The notes: a model not told the origin generated them from the letters alone. Numbered from the stretch's first letter, positions 1 to 12,139 are shown. The stretch: DNA of 64,000 bases from Ophiura sarsii (GCA_035610835.1 CM069454.1:62664580-62728579), one strand, 5' to 3'. Translations and numbers: made by a program.

Positions 1-289
1 CTTTAGAATCGAACTCAAAAGTGTCCAATAGCAACAAAATAGAAGAACAAAAAGTAATCGACCGACCGACCCACTCTACTTTTTCACCCTTGTTTGGACA
101 AACAATCCTTTTTTTGTGTGCGTCTAATGATGTACAAAAACACTATCGTTAAAATCCTCGGTTTTTAATACCGGTATGTACGACACAACCGGTGCGAAAT
201 GAAATCGTGATGCTTATTAATCTAGCAAATCCTTAGTTCAAAATATTGTTTATCACCATATTCGTGACTGACCCATTTACTATGTTTAC

Positions 290-960
290 AATCCTGTAAA
301 ACTCACATTGTAAAAGTCACGTGTAAAAAACATTAAAGCACGTGGAAATCTTGTATAAAAACAAATGGCAGTGAAAGATATATGTAATTACAGCCAAAAG
401 CGTTTGTAATTTATCGTGAATTTCGCATGTAAATATCGTGGAAGTCATGTGTAAATATGGTGAAAGATGCGCGCAGACAGCGTAAAAAATGTAAAAATAT
501 GTGACAATATGCATAAATGTAGTGAAAAACACTTGTACAATTATGGCTATGAAGCACGTGTAATCGTAAATGTCGCGTACCGTATGGTGAAAGACACGCT
601 CGGAAGACACGTACAGATAGCGTGAAAGACGCGTTTAAATATAATGTGAAAGACACGTGTAAATGTAATGTGAAAGACACGTGTAAATATAATGTGAAAG
701 ATACTTGTAAATATAATGTGAAAGACACGTGCAAATATAATGTGAAAGACAGGCATATATAAAATATAGTGAAAACACCTGGAAATACCGTGAAAGACAA
801 TGTCTTTATCGTGACTCCATGTTACATGTATAACTGTGGAAGACATGTGTAAAGATGGTGAAAGATGGATTGAGAAAGACTACATGTAAATATAGTGAAT
901 ATATGGTGAAAACACGTGTAAACAAGGTGCATAAATACTGTGAAAATCAAGTCGCTAGAA
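290..960 (+). repeat. 24-bp minisatellite array rich in CACGTG (copy A)
   Basis: Degenerate units of the form AATGTGAAAGACACGTGTAA plus four bases repeat here. The regular part is 637-760 with a 24-bp period; the flanks hold diverged units. CACGTG occurs at 318, 339, 555, 654, 678, 726 and 913. The 24-bp period is a multiple of three, which creates spurious repetitive open frames on the minus strand. I do not regard these as genes. Confidence 0.85.
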
Positions 961-1005
961 TCATAGACGGTAAAAATCAATTGATTTTTACCGTCTATGC
1001 TAGAA
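955..1005. mobile_element. Minimal palindromic insertion, 38-bp perfect hairpin
   Basis: Bases 962-999 form a perfect 38-bp palindrome (each half starts CATAGACGGTAAAAATCAA). The insertion is bracketed by CTAGAA at 955-960 and 1000-1005. Copy B has a single CTAGAA and no insert at the matching place near 26010. The target-site duplication suggests a transposition-like or hairpin-templated insertion; the type is unknown. Confidence 0.75.
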
Positions 1006-1009
1006 AACA

Positions 1010-1640
1010 CAATGAATTACAGCTTGCTGAATTTATGTATACATATGAAAAACATGTGCGCCGGGTTATGTGTAAAGCAATAATATTGAAATTAGTTCAA
1101 TGTTGGGTTCTTTCCATATTATTGCTATGTTGTTTGTATCATTACAGGTCTGTATAGTGGTTGTATATAGGTTATTATCCGGATAATTAGCCGGGTTTAA
1201 TGATCCCCAATAAAACTGTAAAATGTCAACCCGACTGCCATGCCACTATCCATTACCGAGTTTCGTATATTGACTCGGATAAGTCTAATGTGGTCTCTGG
1301 CTAATTAATTAATTTGCATTAAACGCGCAGTGCATATATAGTCTGTCCCCAAAAAAATCATCCCGGCGTAAAATATATACATGGGCAATGGATTACTTTC
1401 TGTGCAAAATCGCGTCATACATTTTATGTTATGCAAATTCCCAATCATTTCGTATACCAACATCAGGTTAAAATTCTATGGGTCTGTTTTCATATACACT
1501 TTATGAATATGTAATAATTAAAAACATGTGGCTTTCATATAACGATTACACCTGGTAATATTCATAAGAATCAACACAGTTGACCAAGCATGTGTAGTTC
1601 TGGGACTACTGCAATATATTGGCGATAGATTTTTAAAGGA
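1010..1640. other. Non-coding interval, nothing recognised
   Basis: AT-rich sequence shared with copy B. I see no open frame with codon structure, RNA gene or mobile-element ends. Confidence 0.5.
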
Positions 1641-2860
1641 TTATTACTGAGATTAAGTGCTGTCTACTGAAGATAGCAATATGTTGAGCAATAACGAAGA
1701 CAAAAATGTATAATGTATACTGAAGATTGTTACTTAAGAAATAGGTATAACCATTGATTGAAGAAAAATTGCGATCTATTTATATGGATATAGCAATTTT
1801 TGAAAGGGTTATTATTGAGAAATATAGATTTGTGCTATCTACTGAAGATAGTAATATTTTGAGGAATAAATATACTACGAAGAAAACTTGTGTTATGATT
1901 ATTACTTAGAAAAGTATGTGCTATCTACTGAAGATAGCAATATGTCAATCGCATTGGTACTAACTTACTAAGACAATTGTGTACACATTGAAGAAAAATT
2001 GCCATCTATTGGATATAGCAATTATGTAAAGGATTTACTTATGGGGAAATATTGTGTTATATTGAAGATAGTAATATTTCTATCGCATTGTTACTAATAA
2101 AAATAGTAGAACAAATTCATAAATATAGACATTCCGGAAAATGAGTCGTTACTCTGAGTTTCATGCCGATAAGGCAATCTTCAGATATTGTAGATATTGC
2201 CTCTTCACATAACTAAAGATGTACGTGCGAAAATGTCCTGTCTGCTATAGCTGCCCTGTGTTACTATTAGTTTGTTAACAAGGGGTCTGATATGGGTTAT
2301 ACCGCACATATAACATCTGGCAGCTATTGCAGATGGACACTTGTTGCGCTTAACCCTCGATTTTATTGCAAGGGCTTAGCGCTAAGATTGACATGCACTA
2401 TCTACTGAAGATAGCAATTTGTTATGCGTGTATATAACGTATGGAAAGGTGCTATATCTATTATAGTAGTAGAGACCAGTGGCGTTACTAGGGTCTCGAA
2501 TTTGGGGGTTGGGGGCATCAGGAGGGGGACATGCCTGTGATCAGGGGGCATAAATATAACTGACTACTTTTTTTGTGTTAATATAGAGTTTGTCATTTCA
2601 TTTGGGGCATCGGGGGGGGGGGGGGGTGGGGGGGGGGGGGGGCGGCAAAAATATCCCCTGTCCCCCTCTAGTTACGCCACTGATAGAGATATAGATATAG
2701 TGATAGCTATGTGGACTTGTCGGAAAACATGCTATCTACTGATAGCATTATGATGTAGGCCTACAGAAAGAATGTGCTATCGAGTGCAGAATGCCCATTC
2801 GAAGCAACTCATAACAATATTGTTATTAACCGAAGATAGCAGTAAAGTGAAAGCTTGATA
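1640..2860 (+). repeat. Dispersed hairpin repeat GCTATCT-ACTGA-AGATAGC (copy A)
   Basis: The string CTATCTACTGAAGATAGC or a close variant appears near 1663, 1833, 1920, 2399 and 2731, with partial forms near 2055 and 2830. Each full copy can fold into a 7-bp stem with a 5-base loop. Surrounding sequence (AATATTTTGAGGAATAA, ATTATTACTTAGAAA) is also repeated, so this is a degenerate array with unit length of roughly 90-150 bp. Confidence 0.7.
2477..2692. mobile_element. hAT-like short inverted-repeat element with poly-G core
   Basis: The left end reads CAGTGGCGTTACTAGGG and the right end is the complement of CAGTGGCGTAACTAG. The flanking octamers GTAGAGAC and ATAGAGAT match at six of eight positions, as expected for an old 8-bp duplication. 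Copy B lacks the element. The centre is dominated by G runs of up to 16. No coding capacity. Confidence 0.7.
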
Positions 2861-3199
2861 ACATTCTTTTTAGATTAAATTAAGAAAAAACTAATCGGTT
2901 TAGATTAGATAAAACATTTTTAAAGATTAAATGAAGGAAAAACTATTCGGTTTAAGATTTAATAGATGGAGCTCCTGTGTAAGGCGGCGAGAAAAAACAA
3001 TGTTTTACGGGCAAACGGACCACTCAGGCAGAGTCAACAATTGTTGATATTTCTAACAACAAAAGATCAAAACGTTTCAAATTCTTCTAACAATTCCAAC
3101 AACAAAAAATCACGACATTTTCACAACATTTTGTTTTTTCGAGAGAAAAAAAGAAGAAGAAGAAAAAAAAGGCCAGTCGGGCCCATAGAACAAAGCGTT

Positions 3200-4760
3200 T
3201 TTTCTTCGTAGCCTTATAATGAGTGTAATGATGAAAATAAATGGTCCTCGGAAAGAGACGGCTGTTGGATAGCGATATATAGACCATGCATGCCTTGCAC
3301 ATTGGATCGTTCATTCTTGATAAGAAAATAATTATAGTCTACTCATAAATATGTGACACAAATTCCATATTTCAATACGAATCAAAAGACATATTGAAAT
3401 TGTGGTCTATCTTTAAACATCAAATGTTACACTCACACCTGCTCCTTTTATGTAATATAAAACATGAATTCATACATTAAAACTACCGGGACACTTCTAT
3501 TGTCCCATAGATTCTATATTAACCCATATACTGCTAAATCTGATTGAAATCTCTAGTCATCAGGAGCGTAACTGTTTATAGGGGGAGGGGGTTGGCATTC
3601 GGCGCTGCGCCAGAGGGCTCCTCTATGTATATATTAGCAAAATAGTCGGTTGTGCCCCCACCTGATCACAGCCCCACCCCCACTCATACCGCACCCGCCC
3701 ATTGAAGGCTCTATAGTTGCGCCACTGCTATATACATTTATGGTGACGGAAAAAACCCCGTTTTACAGAAAGCGACTGACGTTGTTTCAAGAAACAATGG
3801 CTTGGGCTGACATCCGGGTGAGAATGGTTTTGCATACGTAATACTTAGGCGGTGGGAGCGGTTTTGATTCACGCATGCCGGGGGGGCGCCTCCTAGGTCA
3901 CTTTTTGGCCCATTTTCTTTCCTGAGTAAGAACAATTTTGTTTAAAGGCAGACGTCCCCCCTCCCCACATGAATTTCCGACGCATATAATTGCATATCCT
4001 CTTGGAAGTAAAGGAAATAATTGATCTCTGTCTGTGCTCACAATGACAAAAAATCACCCATTTCAATTTCAACGTTAACATCAATTTAGTTTTAATATTC
4101 ATATAGCTCTTAACTCAAATATACCGTTGTAAATATCACGTGTAAGAAGACACAATTTAATCAAATCCTTTATTGAAAGACTATACATCACAACTGTCAG
4201 TAGGCTTGTACACATACACTGTACATTAAAAAAAAGTCTTGAAATTTAACCCCAATGATTCAAAAATCAATGTGAATCGAATTAATTCAGAAATAAATAT
4301 TAAAGGGGCATTAAGAAATACGTATGGGAGTGCGCCCTCAATTTTTCTGGAAATCAGGTTTTTTTTGCAAAAACGTAATACTTTAATAAAAGGCGGAGGC
4401 TATCTGAAACCGTTTACCTTAATTCGCCATCCATCATGTAAAATGTCATGATTGATAATATAGATGTAGATCACATCGAAATTATCAGCATCACTCCCCA
4501 CGTAACTTGCTTCAACCAAAATGTCAATCTAGCGCCATTGCATTGTTCAACTGTTTTCCCATAAATCATTACACTTCAGGGTTCCTAGGTACCTTATTTA
4601 TTGAAACAATCCCCTTTTCCCCAAAATTAATTTTTCTCGGCAATCTCCCAATGCCCCTTTAAATCTGCATCTTATAGACAGCTACAAACGCTATTCATCA
4701 TAGCTGTCAAATTGCGTGAAACTTGGAGCATCCCAGAATTAACTAAGAGATTCATTGTAA
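3200..4760. other. Non-coding shared interval
   Basis: Apart from the hAT-like remnant at 3561-3727, this stretch aligns with copy B 29090-31710 and contains only short, unsupported frames. No gene recognised. Confidence 0.5.
3561..3727. mobile_element. hAT-like element remnant (shared by both copies)
   Basis: The ends CAGGAGCGTAACT and AGTTGCGCCACTG are imperfect inverted repeats of the same type as at 2477. Copy B has the left part at about 29481-29560, after which its sequence diverges. Non-coding. Confidence 0.5.
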
Positions 4761-4769
4761 ATTACCATA

Positions 4770-5546
4770 TATACACATGGAAAAAAGTACCGCACCACTA
4801 ATTTTGTTGTTGAAAAGTGCAAATGTGGCCTCGAATTTTGCCACCATGGTGTGATATTAAGGATCATTTGTTTGCGTAAGCTGTCCAACAAAATGCTATG
4901 CAATAAAAGGGCCACATTTTAGTTTGTGACGTAATCGATGTAATGTTTTTTCAAGGCCAAGGGGGAAATGCATGATTTTGTCCAGAAACATTCATGAAAC
5001 AAGTTTGGGTATAACGCGATATTGAATAGACTTAAAAAACTTAAAATAGTCATTATATTAGTCACCGTTGATGTTGTTTTTGTTTATTTGACCTAGGTCA
5101 ACACCTTCGCAATATTGCTTTTGTCATTTGAACTTGTTAAAAATTTGACCTATTTTGACCTTAGACCCCATAACTGTTGGCGTACGAAAAAGGGAGTTTT
5201 TTTTAAAAATTTGACCCAGATGACCTTTGACCTTGGAAGACTTAATTGTGCTACCAAAGATTACAACTTTAGAGATTAATCATCGGGCCTCTCAATATCG
5301 TGTTATACCCAAACTTTTTTCATGGATGTTTTTGGACAAAAACATGCATTTTCCCCTTGGCCTTGAAAAAACATTACATCGATTACGTCACAAACTAAAA
5401 TGTGGCCCTTGTATTGCATAACATTTTGTTGGACAGCTTACGCAAACAAATGATCCTTAATATCACACCATGGTGGCAAAATTCGAGGCCACATTTGCAC
5501 TTTTCAACAAAAAAACAGTGGTGCGATACTTTTTTCCATGTGTATA
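4770..5546. mobile_element. Foldback element, TATACACATGG ends (copy A only)
   Basis: The two ends carry inverted arms of roughly 260 bp starting TATACACATGGAAAAAAGTA and running through motifs such as CCACATTTGCACTTTTCAAC. The middle is about 250 bp of GACCT-rich sequence. Copy B has an uninterrupted site near 31720, so this inserted in A or was lost precisely from B. The TA target suggests a Tc1/mariner-mobilised foldback. The open frame at 5227 reads through the arm and is not a gene. Confidence 0.8.
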
Positions 5547-5574
5547 TGTGAATCGAAATGATTTAAAGAGTAAT

Positions 5575-5937
5575 TAAGGCTGGTGTCAACCCTGTTTGGC
5601 GCCAAATTATCAAGCACTGTAACTTTTAAATTATAAATGTGATGTACATAAAAGTATACATTTTTTGTAATGAAATGAGTCAGAGAATCCATTTTTGGTA
5701 TCAAATTTTACTAAAATTAGTGTTTTTGTACATTTTTGCCCAAAAATCACCTTTTTGGCGTCAACATTTTTCAGACAACCTAACAATATCAGTTTTTGAT
5801 TAAAAATTCCAAAATTTCACCAAAATCATCTGAAGTCAATTATCTAGGAGCTAATTTTTTTTTTTGGGGCTTCAAATTTGTTTGTTTTGAAAATATTGAC
5901 CAAAAAGTGCCAAAAATGAGATTTTTGAGATAAAAAA
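5575..5937. mobile_element. Copy A insertion related to 35585-35905
   Basis: About 360 bp between GAGTAATTAA and ATGAAATGTG is absent from copy B at about 31760. Its interior (GAGAATCCATTTTTG, CAAAATCATCT, TCTAGGA) resembles a stretch inside a B-only insertion at 35585-35905. It is therefore a dispersed repeat family of unknown type. Confidence 0.6.
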
Positions 5938-6429
5938 ATGAAATGTGAAAGTTATTAAGCACTATGCAGTAAACATGCGCGTGCAACCGTCTTCAAAACT
6001 TAATTTTAAAATGTCTTGATTTTTGCAACATTTGTTGTGTAAAATATATAGGCTATAAGAACCGTTATTAAATTGACTTATACATTGTTTACTCCCAACA
6101 TGCAGCATACCATATGCAAAAGGTTATAAGAATCAATCAGGCCGTTCCTGCTGACTTTCAGCTTCTATTATGAGCGTATCTCGTGGCTGATATATTCTCG
6201 AGTTGCTTCCGTATTTGCATCAATCATTCAAATTGCTCAACGAAACCTGTGCGTTAATAATTGTTTGCATCCCTAGACGAAAAGCTGGAGGGTGGATCAG
6301 TGGCATAGATAGGGATTTCGCGGGAGGGAGGGGCGTAAGACATGTATAAAGAGGCCGGGAGGGAAGGAAGTTCTACAGGGGCAGCACAACTGACGATATC
6401 ATTGTCATTGTTATTTAACACTTTTCACG

Positions 6430-6600
6430 CGGCAGTCGTCTGCAAACGACAGTTCCAAAATTTCACAAAATGTTTCGAAAATGTCAAAATTATTAAATGT
6501 CATCACAATATTTGGAATCACCATGAGAAATGCATTAAAATAAGTACAAACATGCCTAGTATTGGTTCAGTAATCCTTGAGATAAGACTTTGAAAATTGT
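6430..6600 (+). repeat. Dispersed repeat (GGCATGTTTGTACTTATTTT family)
   Basis: This 170-bp stretch recurs at 32520-32690 (+), 20090-20250 (+), 19600-19770 (-) and 63640-63800 (-). The opposed pair at 19600 and 20250 lies inside the larger mariner-like inverted repeat at 19543-20521, which suggests that these are internal arms of that family. Confidence 0.65.
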
Positions 6601-7389
6601 GAAATGTTTGAAAAAAAATCTGTATAGGAAAACGTATAATAGCCACGTGGAAAGCGGTAAATATACATGAGTTTGTTATTTCGTCCTCGTCATCATACGA
6701 GAGCCCTAAGACACAGGGACAATACCGCTTTTTACTCCTTTTAGAGAATAATCTCAAGATGTTAATAATATTACACTATCAAAACCTACTATTCGGAACT
6801 CGGATGACGTCATGAGTGGTCAATATTAAGTTTTCAGGGCGCTTCTTAGGCCACGGTGGTGACATTTTCAAGGAAAAGGGCAATTTACGCCCGTGTCATT
6901 TGACATTGTTTTGATTTTCATCTATACATAAAGACGATTTATGGATCTATATTCCTAATATTTAATTTTCCCTTCTTGTTTTTTTTCTCTTCCTAAATAC
7001 AGACGACTTTTCCGGATCCGATATGGAGCTAGACAGTTAGCATTCCGTCGCATCCGTAACTCACCATTGAAATCCTCTTCATTTCACGGGGCTTTGCATG
7101 CGCATACTGTATACTATGACTACCGGATGAGAGATGGGAGATCTGTTGAGTTATTTAAAGACGAGTTTGGCAGTGAGTGAGTGTACGTGTGATTAGTGAA
7201 TGATGTGAACCGATGACCACAAGAGAGATAGGAGAGTTACGAAAAGACGAGCGAGTTGTAGGGAAAGCAATAGTGTCACTATAAAGTGCCTCAAACACTG
7301 AACACTGGTACTGGCCTTCAGGCTCGGCTATATATATAGAGGTCTTTGCTAAACATCTGGTTTGTATTTAACAGATAAATGGAAAGGAT
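6600..7389. other. Non-coding shared interval
   Basis: Aligns with copy B 32690-33976 apart from the B-only foldback at 32750-33361. No supported gene. Confidence 0.5.
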
Positions 7390-8415
7390 CAAATAATAAT
7401 AATAATAATAATAATGTACTTAATATAGCGCCCAACACAAGAAAAGGCCTCTAAGCGCTTTACACAGCAAAAACTTAAAAACTACGACTAAATAAGCCTT
7501 AACATATACCATATTAAACAATGACCAACAGTAAAAACATTTATAAAATGATATTGCATAATGATTGCACGCAAATATAAGTGATAAAACACCATTGTTA
7601 AAATCAAGGTCCATAGTTCTATAAATCTAAAAACACCAACAATTTAAAAGCACCGGATTAAAAGTCCAACACGCACAGCTGTAATCCATAAAAATCACAG
7701 TTACATGGGGTTATTAAAAAGATGTGTCTTAAGAAGCCGCTTAAACGTGGCAAGGGTGTTGGCATTTCTGACCTCTGCAGGAAGTTTGTTCCATAAAGTT
7801 GGGGCAGCGACGGAAAAAGCCCTATTGCCATAGTATAATGTTGACACCTCGCGACTGGGTGGAGGTGAGAGGAGAAGTTGTGAACTTGATCGAAGAGTGC
7901 GCGTTGGGACGTAGGTAGTGATAAGTTCAGAAAGGTAGGATGGAGCCATACCGTGGATTGCCTTGAATGTGATAAGAAGAAGCTTGAAGATTATGCGATC
8001 CTTAATGGGTAACCAGTGTAGCTCACGACGAAGTGAAGTAATGCTACAGTCCTTCTTTGCACCAGTTACTAAGCGAAGAGCGCTATTTTGTACACGTTGG
8101 AGTTTTGCAAGCGTAGTGGCAGGAAGACCGTATAGCAAACTATTATTGGCGTCCAGACGGGAGGTGACGAAAGCATGCGTAAGAGTTTCTGCTGTTTTTC
8201 TGTCGATGAATTTGCGTATTTGCCCGATCTTGTGAATGGCAAAGTATGCAGAGCGACATACGTTGTTCACGTGCGTAGTCAAAGTCATATGCTTGTCCAT
8301 AACAACTCCCAAATTGCGCGCCTCGTCAACAATATTTACTTCCGACTGCCCAATTGTCAAAGATGAGATGGAAGAGATGTCTTTCGAGAAACGTGACGTC
8401 ATGTGCACAACAAAT
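7390..8415 (-). mobile_element. 5'-truncated CR1/L2-like LINE (copy A only)
   Basis: The insertion occupies 7395-8410 between two CAAAT pentamers (7390-7394 and 8411-8415). Copy B has a single CAAAT at 33977-33981 in otherwise identical flanks. The element lies on the minus strand and ends in an (ATT)n tail, seen as (AAT)n at 7395-7415. Microsatellite 3' tails are typical of the CR1/L2 and RTE groups of non-LTR retrotransposons. Only the 3' end of the second open frame plus the 3' UTR is present. Confidence 0.9.
7701..8410 (-). pseudogene. C-terminal part of a LINE reverse-transcriptase protein
   Basis: About 236 codons are open and end in HLFNNPM. The translation shows hallmarks of the region after the catalytic core of CR1/L2-type polymerases: NLGVVMDKHMTLTTHV, the QRVQNSALRLVTG segment, LHWLPIKDRIIFKLL, and TLWNKLPAEVRN. 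The fingers/palm motifs with the catalytic aspartates and the endonuclease are missing, so the protein cannot act as a polymerase alone. The apparent ATG at 8423 is supplied by host DNA outside the target duplication and is accidental. The frame is undamaged, so the insertion is probably recent. Confidence 0.88.
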
Positions 8416-8802
8416 GTGACCATGGCTAGAGTAAAATGTTAGGTGTTGTACCTGGTGTTGTATACTTATATAGATTAAAAGAATACCGATATAATAAATA
8501 TTCGATTTATGGTTCCGACCAATTTACACAATCGTGTTTGTTAAAAACTTTGAGGATAGAGATTCCAAGGTTATAATAATATTTTCGGTTTATTAACAAA
8601 AATCGAAATGTTTATTTACGGTTTCGACCTGTTTAGTAAATCGAGTATGTAGAAAACTTGGTAGAAATATTTTCAAGGGTTTTTTCCCCGATACTGTTAC
8701 TGGATTTATAAGCAGTAGCCTATATATAGCGTATCTCCCGGTGGGTTCGGGGGCAGAGTGCCTCCCCTGACGGCTTTGACCAGGGAAGCCAACTATGGGC
8801 TA

Positions 8803-8990
8803 AAACAGGAAGTGAAGGGAAGAGAAGAAGAGAAGAAGGAGAAAGGGAAGGAAGAAGAAGGAGAGAAAATAGGGAATTAGGAAAAGGGAATGGAAAGAAA
8901 GGGAGAGGAAGATAAGAAGGGAAGGAACTTAGGGATAAGGAAAGAAAAAACGAAGGGGGAGGAAGGAAAGAGAGGAAGGAAAATAATTAT
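8803..8990 (+). repeat. Polypurine tract (copy A)
   Basis: Almost 190 bases of nearly uninterrupted A and G, followed by GATAAGATAAG repeats. The copy B counterpart is at 34486-34678. Mirror-type purine tracts of this length can form triplex DNA. Frames on the minus strand are low-complexity artefacts. Confidence 0.85.
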
Positions 8991-9425
8991 ATAGATAGTT
9001 GATAAGGACGGGATAATAAGATAAGATAAGATATTTAAAGTGAAAAATGAAAAAAAAAACTTGGAGAAGAGAAGAGATTTAACCATCTAAACACTTGATG
9101 ATTTATGTATGAGCGGGCGTTACGTTCTTTTTTGTTACACGATGAATGCAAGATTTCACCCGGATAGGTCCAAACCAGGGTCCAAACTTTGAATGAACGT
9201 AGCAAAGACCTTTGCTGCGAAAAACCGGAAAAACCAAATTTGAAGGTCACTATTACTTCACGTCATCACTCACGATCACGTCACATCTTAAAACTAAATA
9301 ATACTATCTCCTGAGACTAGTCTCAGGTTTCTCAGCGTCACAAAACTGCACTTTTTGAGGGTCAATGGTTTGAGTCACTGTTGGTTTGGTTTGGTTTGAA
9401 TCATACTAATTTTATTTTGAACATA

Positions 9426-10096
9426 CAGGGTGAGTCAACAAAAGTGTACTCAAAGTTAAATAATTATTAAAATTATTTATTATTAGAATATGAAGGCAAC
9501 CAATGTATGCGGCAACCAATGCATGCGGCAATAGATGCATTTATTCACTATCATCAGCAACAAAATAATGATATTTCATGGCACCGTTTACCAGATATGT
9601 CTATTTTGGTAAAGTTTCTGCATTTTGAAACCGAACACAATATTGAATATTTTACTCAATAATGCTTGATATTAATGAACAAGTGGACTCATGTATGGTA
9701 CACTAGCTAACTAATAAAGACAAATCAGTTATTTCAAGCATTAAATGCAAAATAATGACAAAGCAATGTCATTATAACCCGAATTAAGCAACAACAACAA
9801 CAAATTTGGCTTTTGTGATAGTCGGACTCAGTTCGGACTAAAATGTGGACCGTTTTCAATAGTGGAATTCAATAAATATAAATCTGATAAATGAAAATAT
9901 CGCAAATCTTGTTCGGTTTATAAAATGATCACTTGAGCATAAAATATGTTTACAACAACCAATTTCAACCAACTAAAATTCTTTAGAAAGCTAATGAGAT
10001 AGCCCGTCTGCCTCGATAAAACAATTGTGATTTTTTTTTGCACAGATTTTAAGAAACCAAATCCCAAAGTTGAGTACACTCTTTTTTGACTGTGTG
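9426..10096. mobile_element. Mariner-type inverted-repeat element (copy A, intact)
   Basis: The left end is TA then CAGGGTGAGTCAACAAAAGT. The right end reads AGTTGAGTACACTC then TTTTTTGACTGTG, a diverged complement of the left. About 670 bp, no transposase frame. It is present in both copies, so it predates their divergence; in copy B it is broken by a LINE. Confidence 0.7.
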
Positions 10097-10213
10097 ATGA
10101 CGTATGATACCTGTTGCTCACAGTTTTACGTTCCCCGTGTGTGTGATATGGCCCTAATATATCCATTTGTTATCAGGCAATTGTAAATATCCTTATCCTA
10201 TAAAACCACATAA

Positions 10214-10683
10214 GGGAGCACTACACCAAATCAATGCGCAATTCGTGTAATCCTGTAGTAGTTCCGGAAAAGCATGAAGACTAGGCTTGTAAATGTGAGG
10301 TTTTCGGGCAATTTGTTTCTCCGGGATGGTATGTTTGTATTCAAATGAATGAATGGGACCTATCCGTTGCACCTACAATGATAAAATACGATATTTCTAA
10401 TTTATCGACCTAAATAGTGCCCAGGGCGTAAGCACCTGCCTAAATGGTGAACAGGCATGCCAGAAAACGTGAAAAAGTGAGGGCGCTGTGTGCAGACCCG
10501 TAGCGGAAAATTTAGGTTAATAACCCCTCATGAAACAAGGCTTAAATTAAAGTTGAGATGTTACTGAAAATGGTCATAGGTGACAAGTATGCCATAAATG
10601 TAACCGGAGGGTAGAAAAGGTGTCTTGAAATTTGGCACTTTTACACGTATTTCAATGAGAAAGATATTTGGTGTAGTGCTCCC
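10214..10683. repeat. Array unit M1 (470-bp inverted-repeat element)
   Basis: Starts GGGAGCACTACACCAAAT and ends in its exact complement. Interior non-coding. Confidence 0.85.
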
Positions 10684-11668
10684 TTTAACGCACAATGGCC
10701 ATTTCCAATCAAACCAAGTTTTGAAGTAGAAGATAGGTTCAAATTGCTTAAATATGCCTTGATTTACATTCGAAACACCATTTATATCAATGTCGGACGT
10801 TAATATCAAGAAAATTACATGATTTTCTCGAGAAATATCCAAGAAAATAGCTCTAAAGCTCCAAATTTAGAGTCAAATGGCTACGCGTCTGTTTTGCGAT
10901 TTTATAGATAGAGGGTCACGTAACCCTTGGCTAGAAGTCCCTCACGTGCAAGAATACTTCCTCTTAGGTCTATATCAAGTAGCTTGCCTCTCAGTTAAAG
11001 AGTTAATTATCTCATTTTCAAGTTCAAAGCTTTATTTAGAATTAAACACTCTCATGTAGGTCAACGAGTTGTCAAAATTCATATTTTGCCCACATTGGCT
11101 CAGAAAAGAGCAAAAAATCGTTAAAATTGTACATTTAATGCTTTAGACGATACCCTATGGGTAATATCGTGACAAAAATGTAATTGTGCGTTTGCCTAAT
11201 AGGTAATTATGATATTCTAAGTAAACAAATGGCTTCTGGAAGCTTATTGTCCTATGAATACGGGGGTCTTTACCCCCCCCCCCCCCACAAATATTTTAGC
11301 CATTAATGGCATACAGGTATCTCTTCAATGAATATGGCTTGATATAGTGATTATATGTTTAAGTTATCATGTTTGTCGATAATGAAATGTGTCATATATG
11401 CTATTAACATATAATTTATACAATGTAAACAATGAAAAATCTAAAAATACACGTTTTGGTCATGAAAGCGGACTTGAAAAGTAACAATTTTGGGCAAAAA
11501 ATGGCCAAAAAGTGAGACAAATGGGGTATTTTGGGTATAGAGTAAAATCTATTTTGTGACATAATTCCAGTTAGGAGTAGAATTTAATTTTTTTGAGTGA
11601 CACTTTTTCATGTTGCTATATGATGATTCCAAAAATGCAACAAAAAAAATTCAAATTTTTGTTAAAAA

Positions 11669-12139
11669 GGGAGCACTACACCAAATCAATGCGCAATTCG
11701 TGTAATCCTGTAGTAGTTCCGGAAAAGCATGAAGACTAGGCTTGTAAATGTGAGGTTTTCGGGCAATTTGTTTCTCCGGGGATGGTATGTTTGTATTCAA
11801 ATGAATGAATGGGACCTATCCGTTGCACCTACAATGATAAAATACGATATTTCTAATTTATCGACCTAAATAGTGCCCAGGGCGTAAGCACCTGCCTAAA
11901 TGGTGAACAGGCATGCCAGAAAACGTGAAAAAGTGAGGGCGCTGTGTGCAGACCCGTAGCGGAAAATTTAGGTTAATAACCCCTCATGAAACAAGGCTTA
12001 AATTAAAGTTGAGATGTTACTGAAAATGGTCATAGGTGACAAGTATGCCATAAATGTAACCGGAGGGTAGAAAAGGTGTCTTGAAATTTGGCACTTTTAC
12101 ACGTATTTCAATGAGAAAGATATTTGGTGTAGTGCTCCC
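11669..12139. repeat. Array unit M2
   Basis: Same 18-bp ends as M1. Differs by a one-base G-run indel near the start. Confidence 0.85.

Noticed and set aside
637..760. Possible CRISPR array
   Set aside because: Repeats are contiguous 24-bp units without unique spacers, in a eukaryotic context.
317..846. Long repetitive minus-strand frames (FTLYLHVS-type)
   Set aside because: They are translations of a 24-bp minisatellite in several frames, with no conserved domain and counterpart frames broken by indels in copy B.
5227..5421. 64-residue plus-strand frame
   Set aside because: It runs through one arm of a foldback element.
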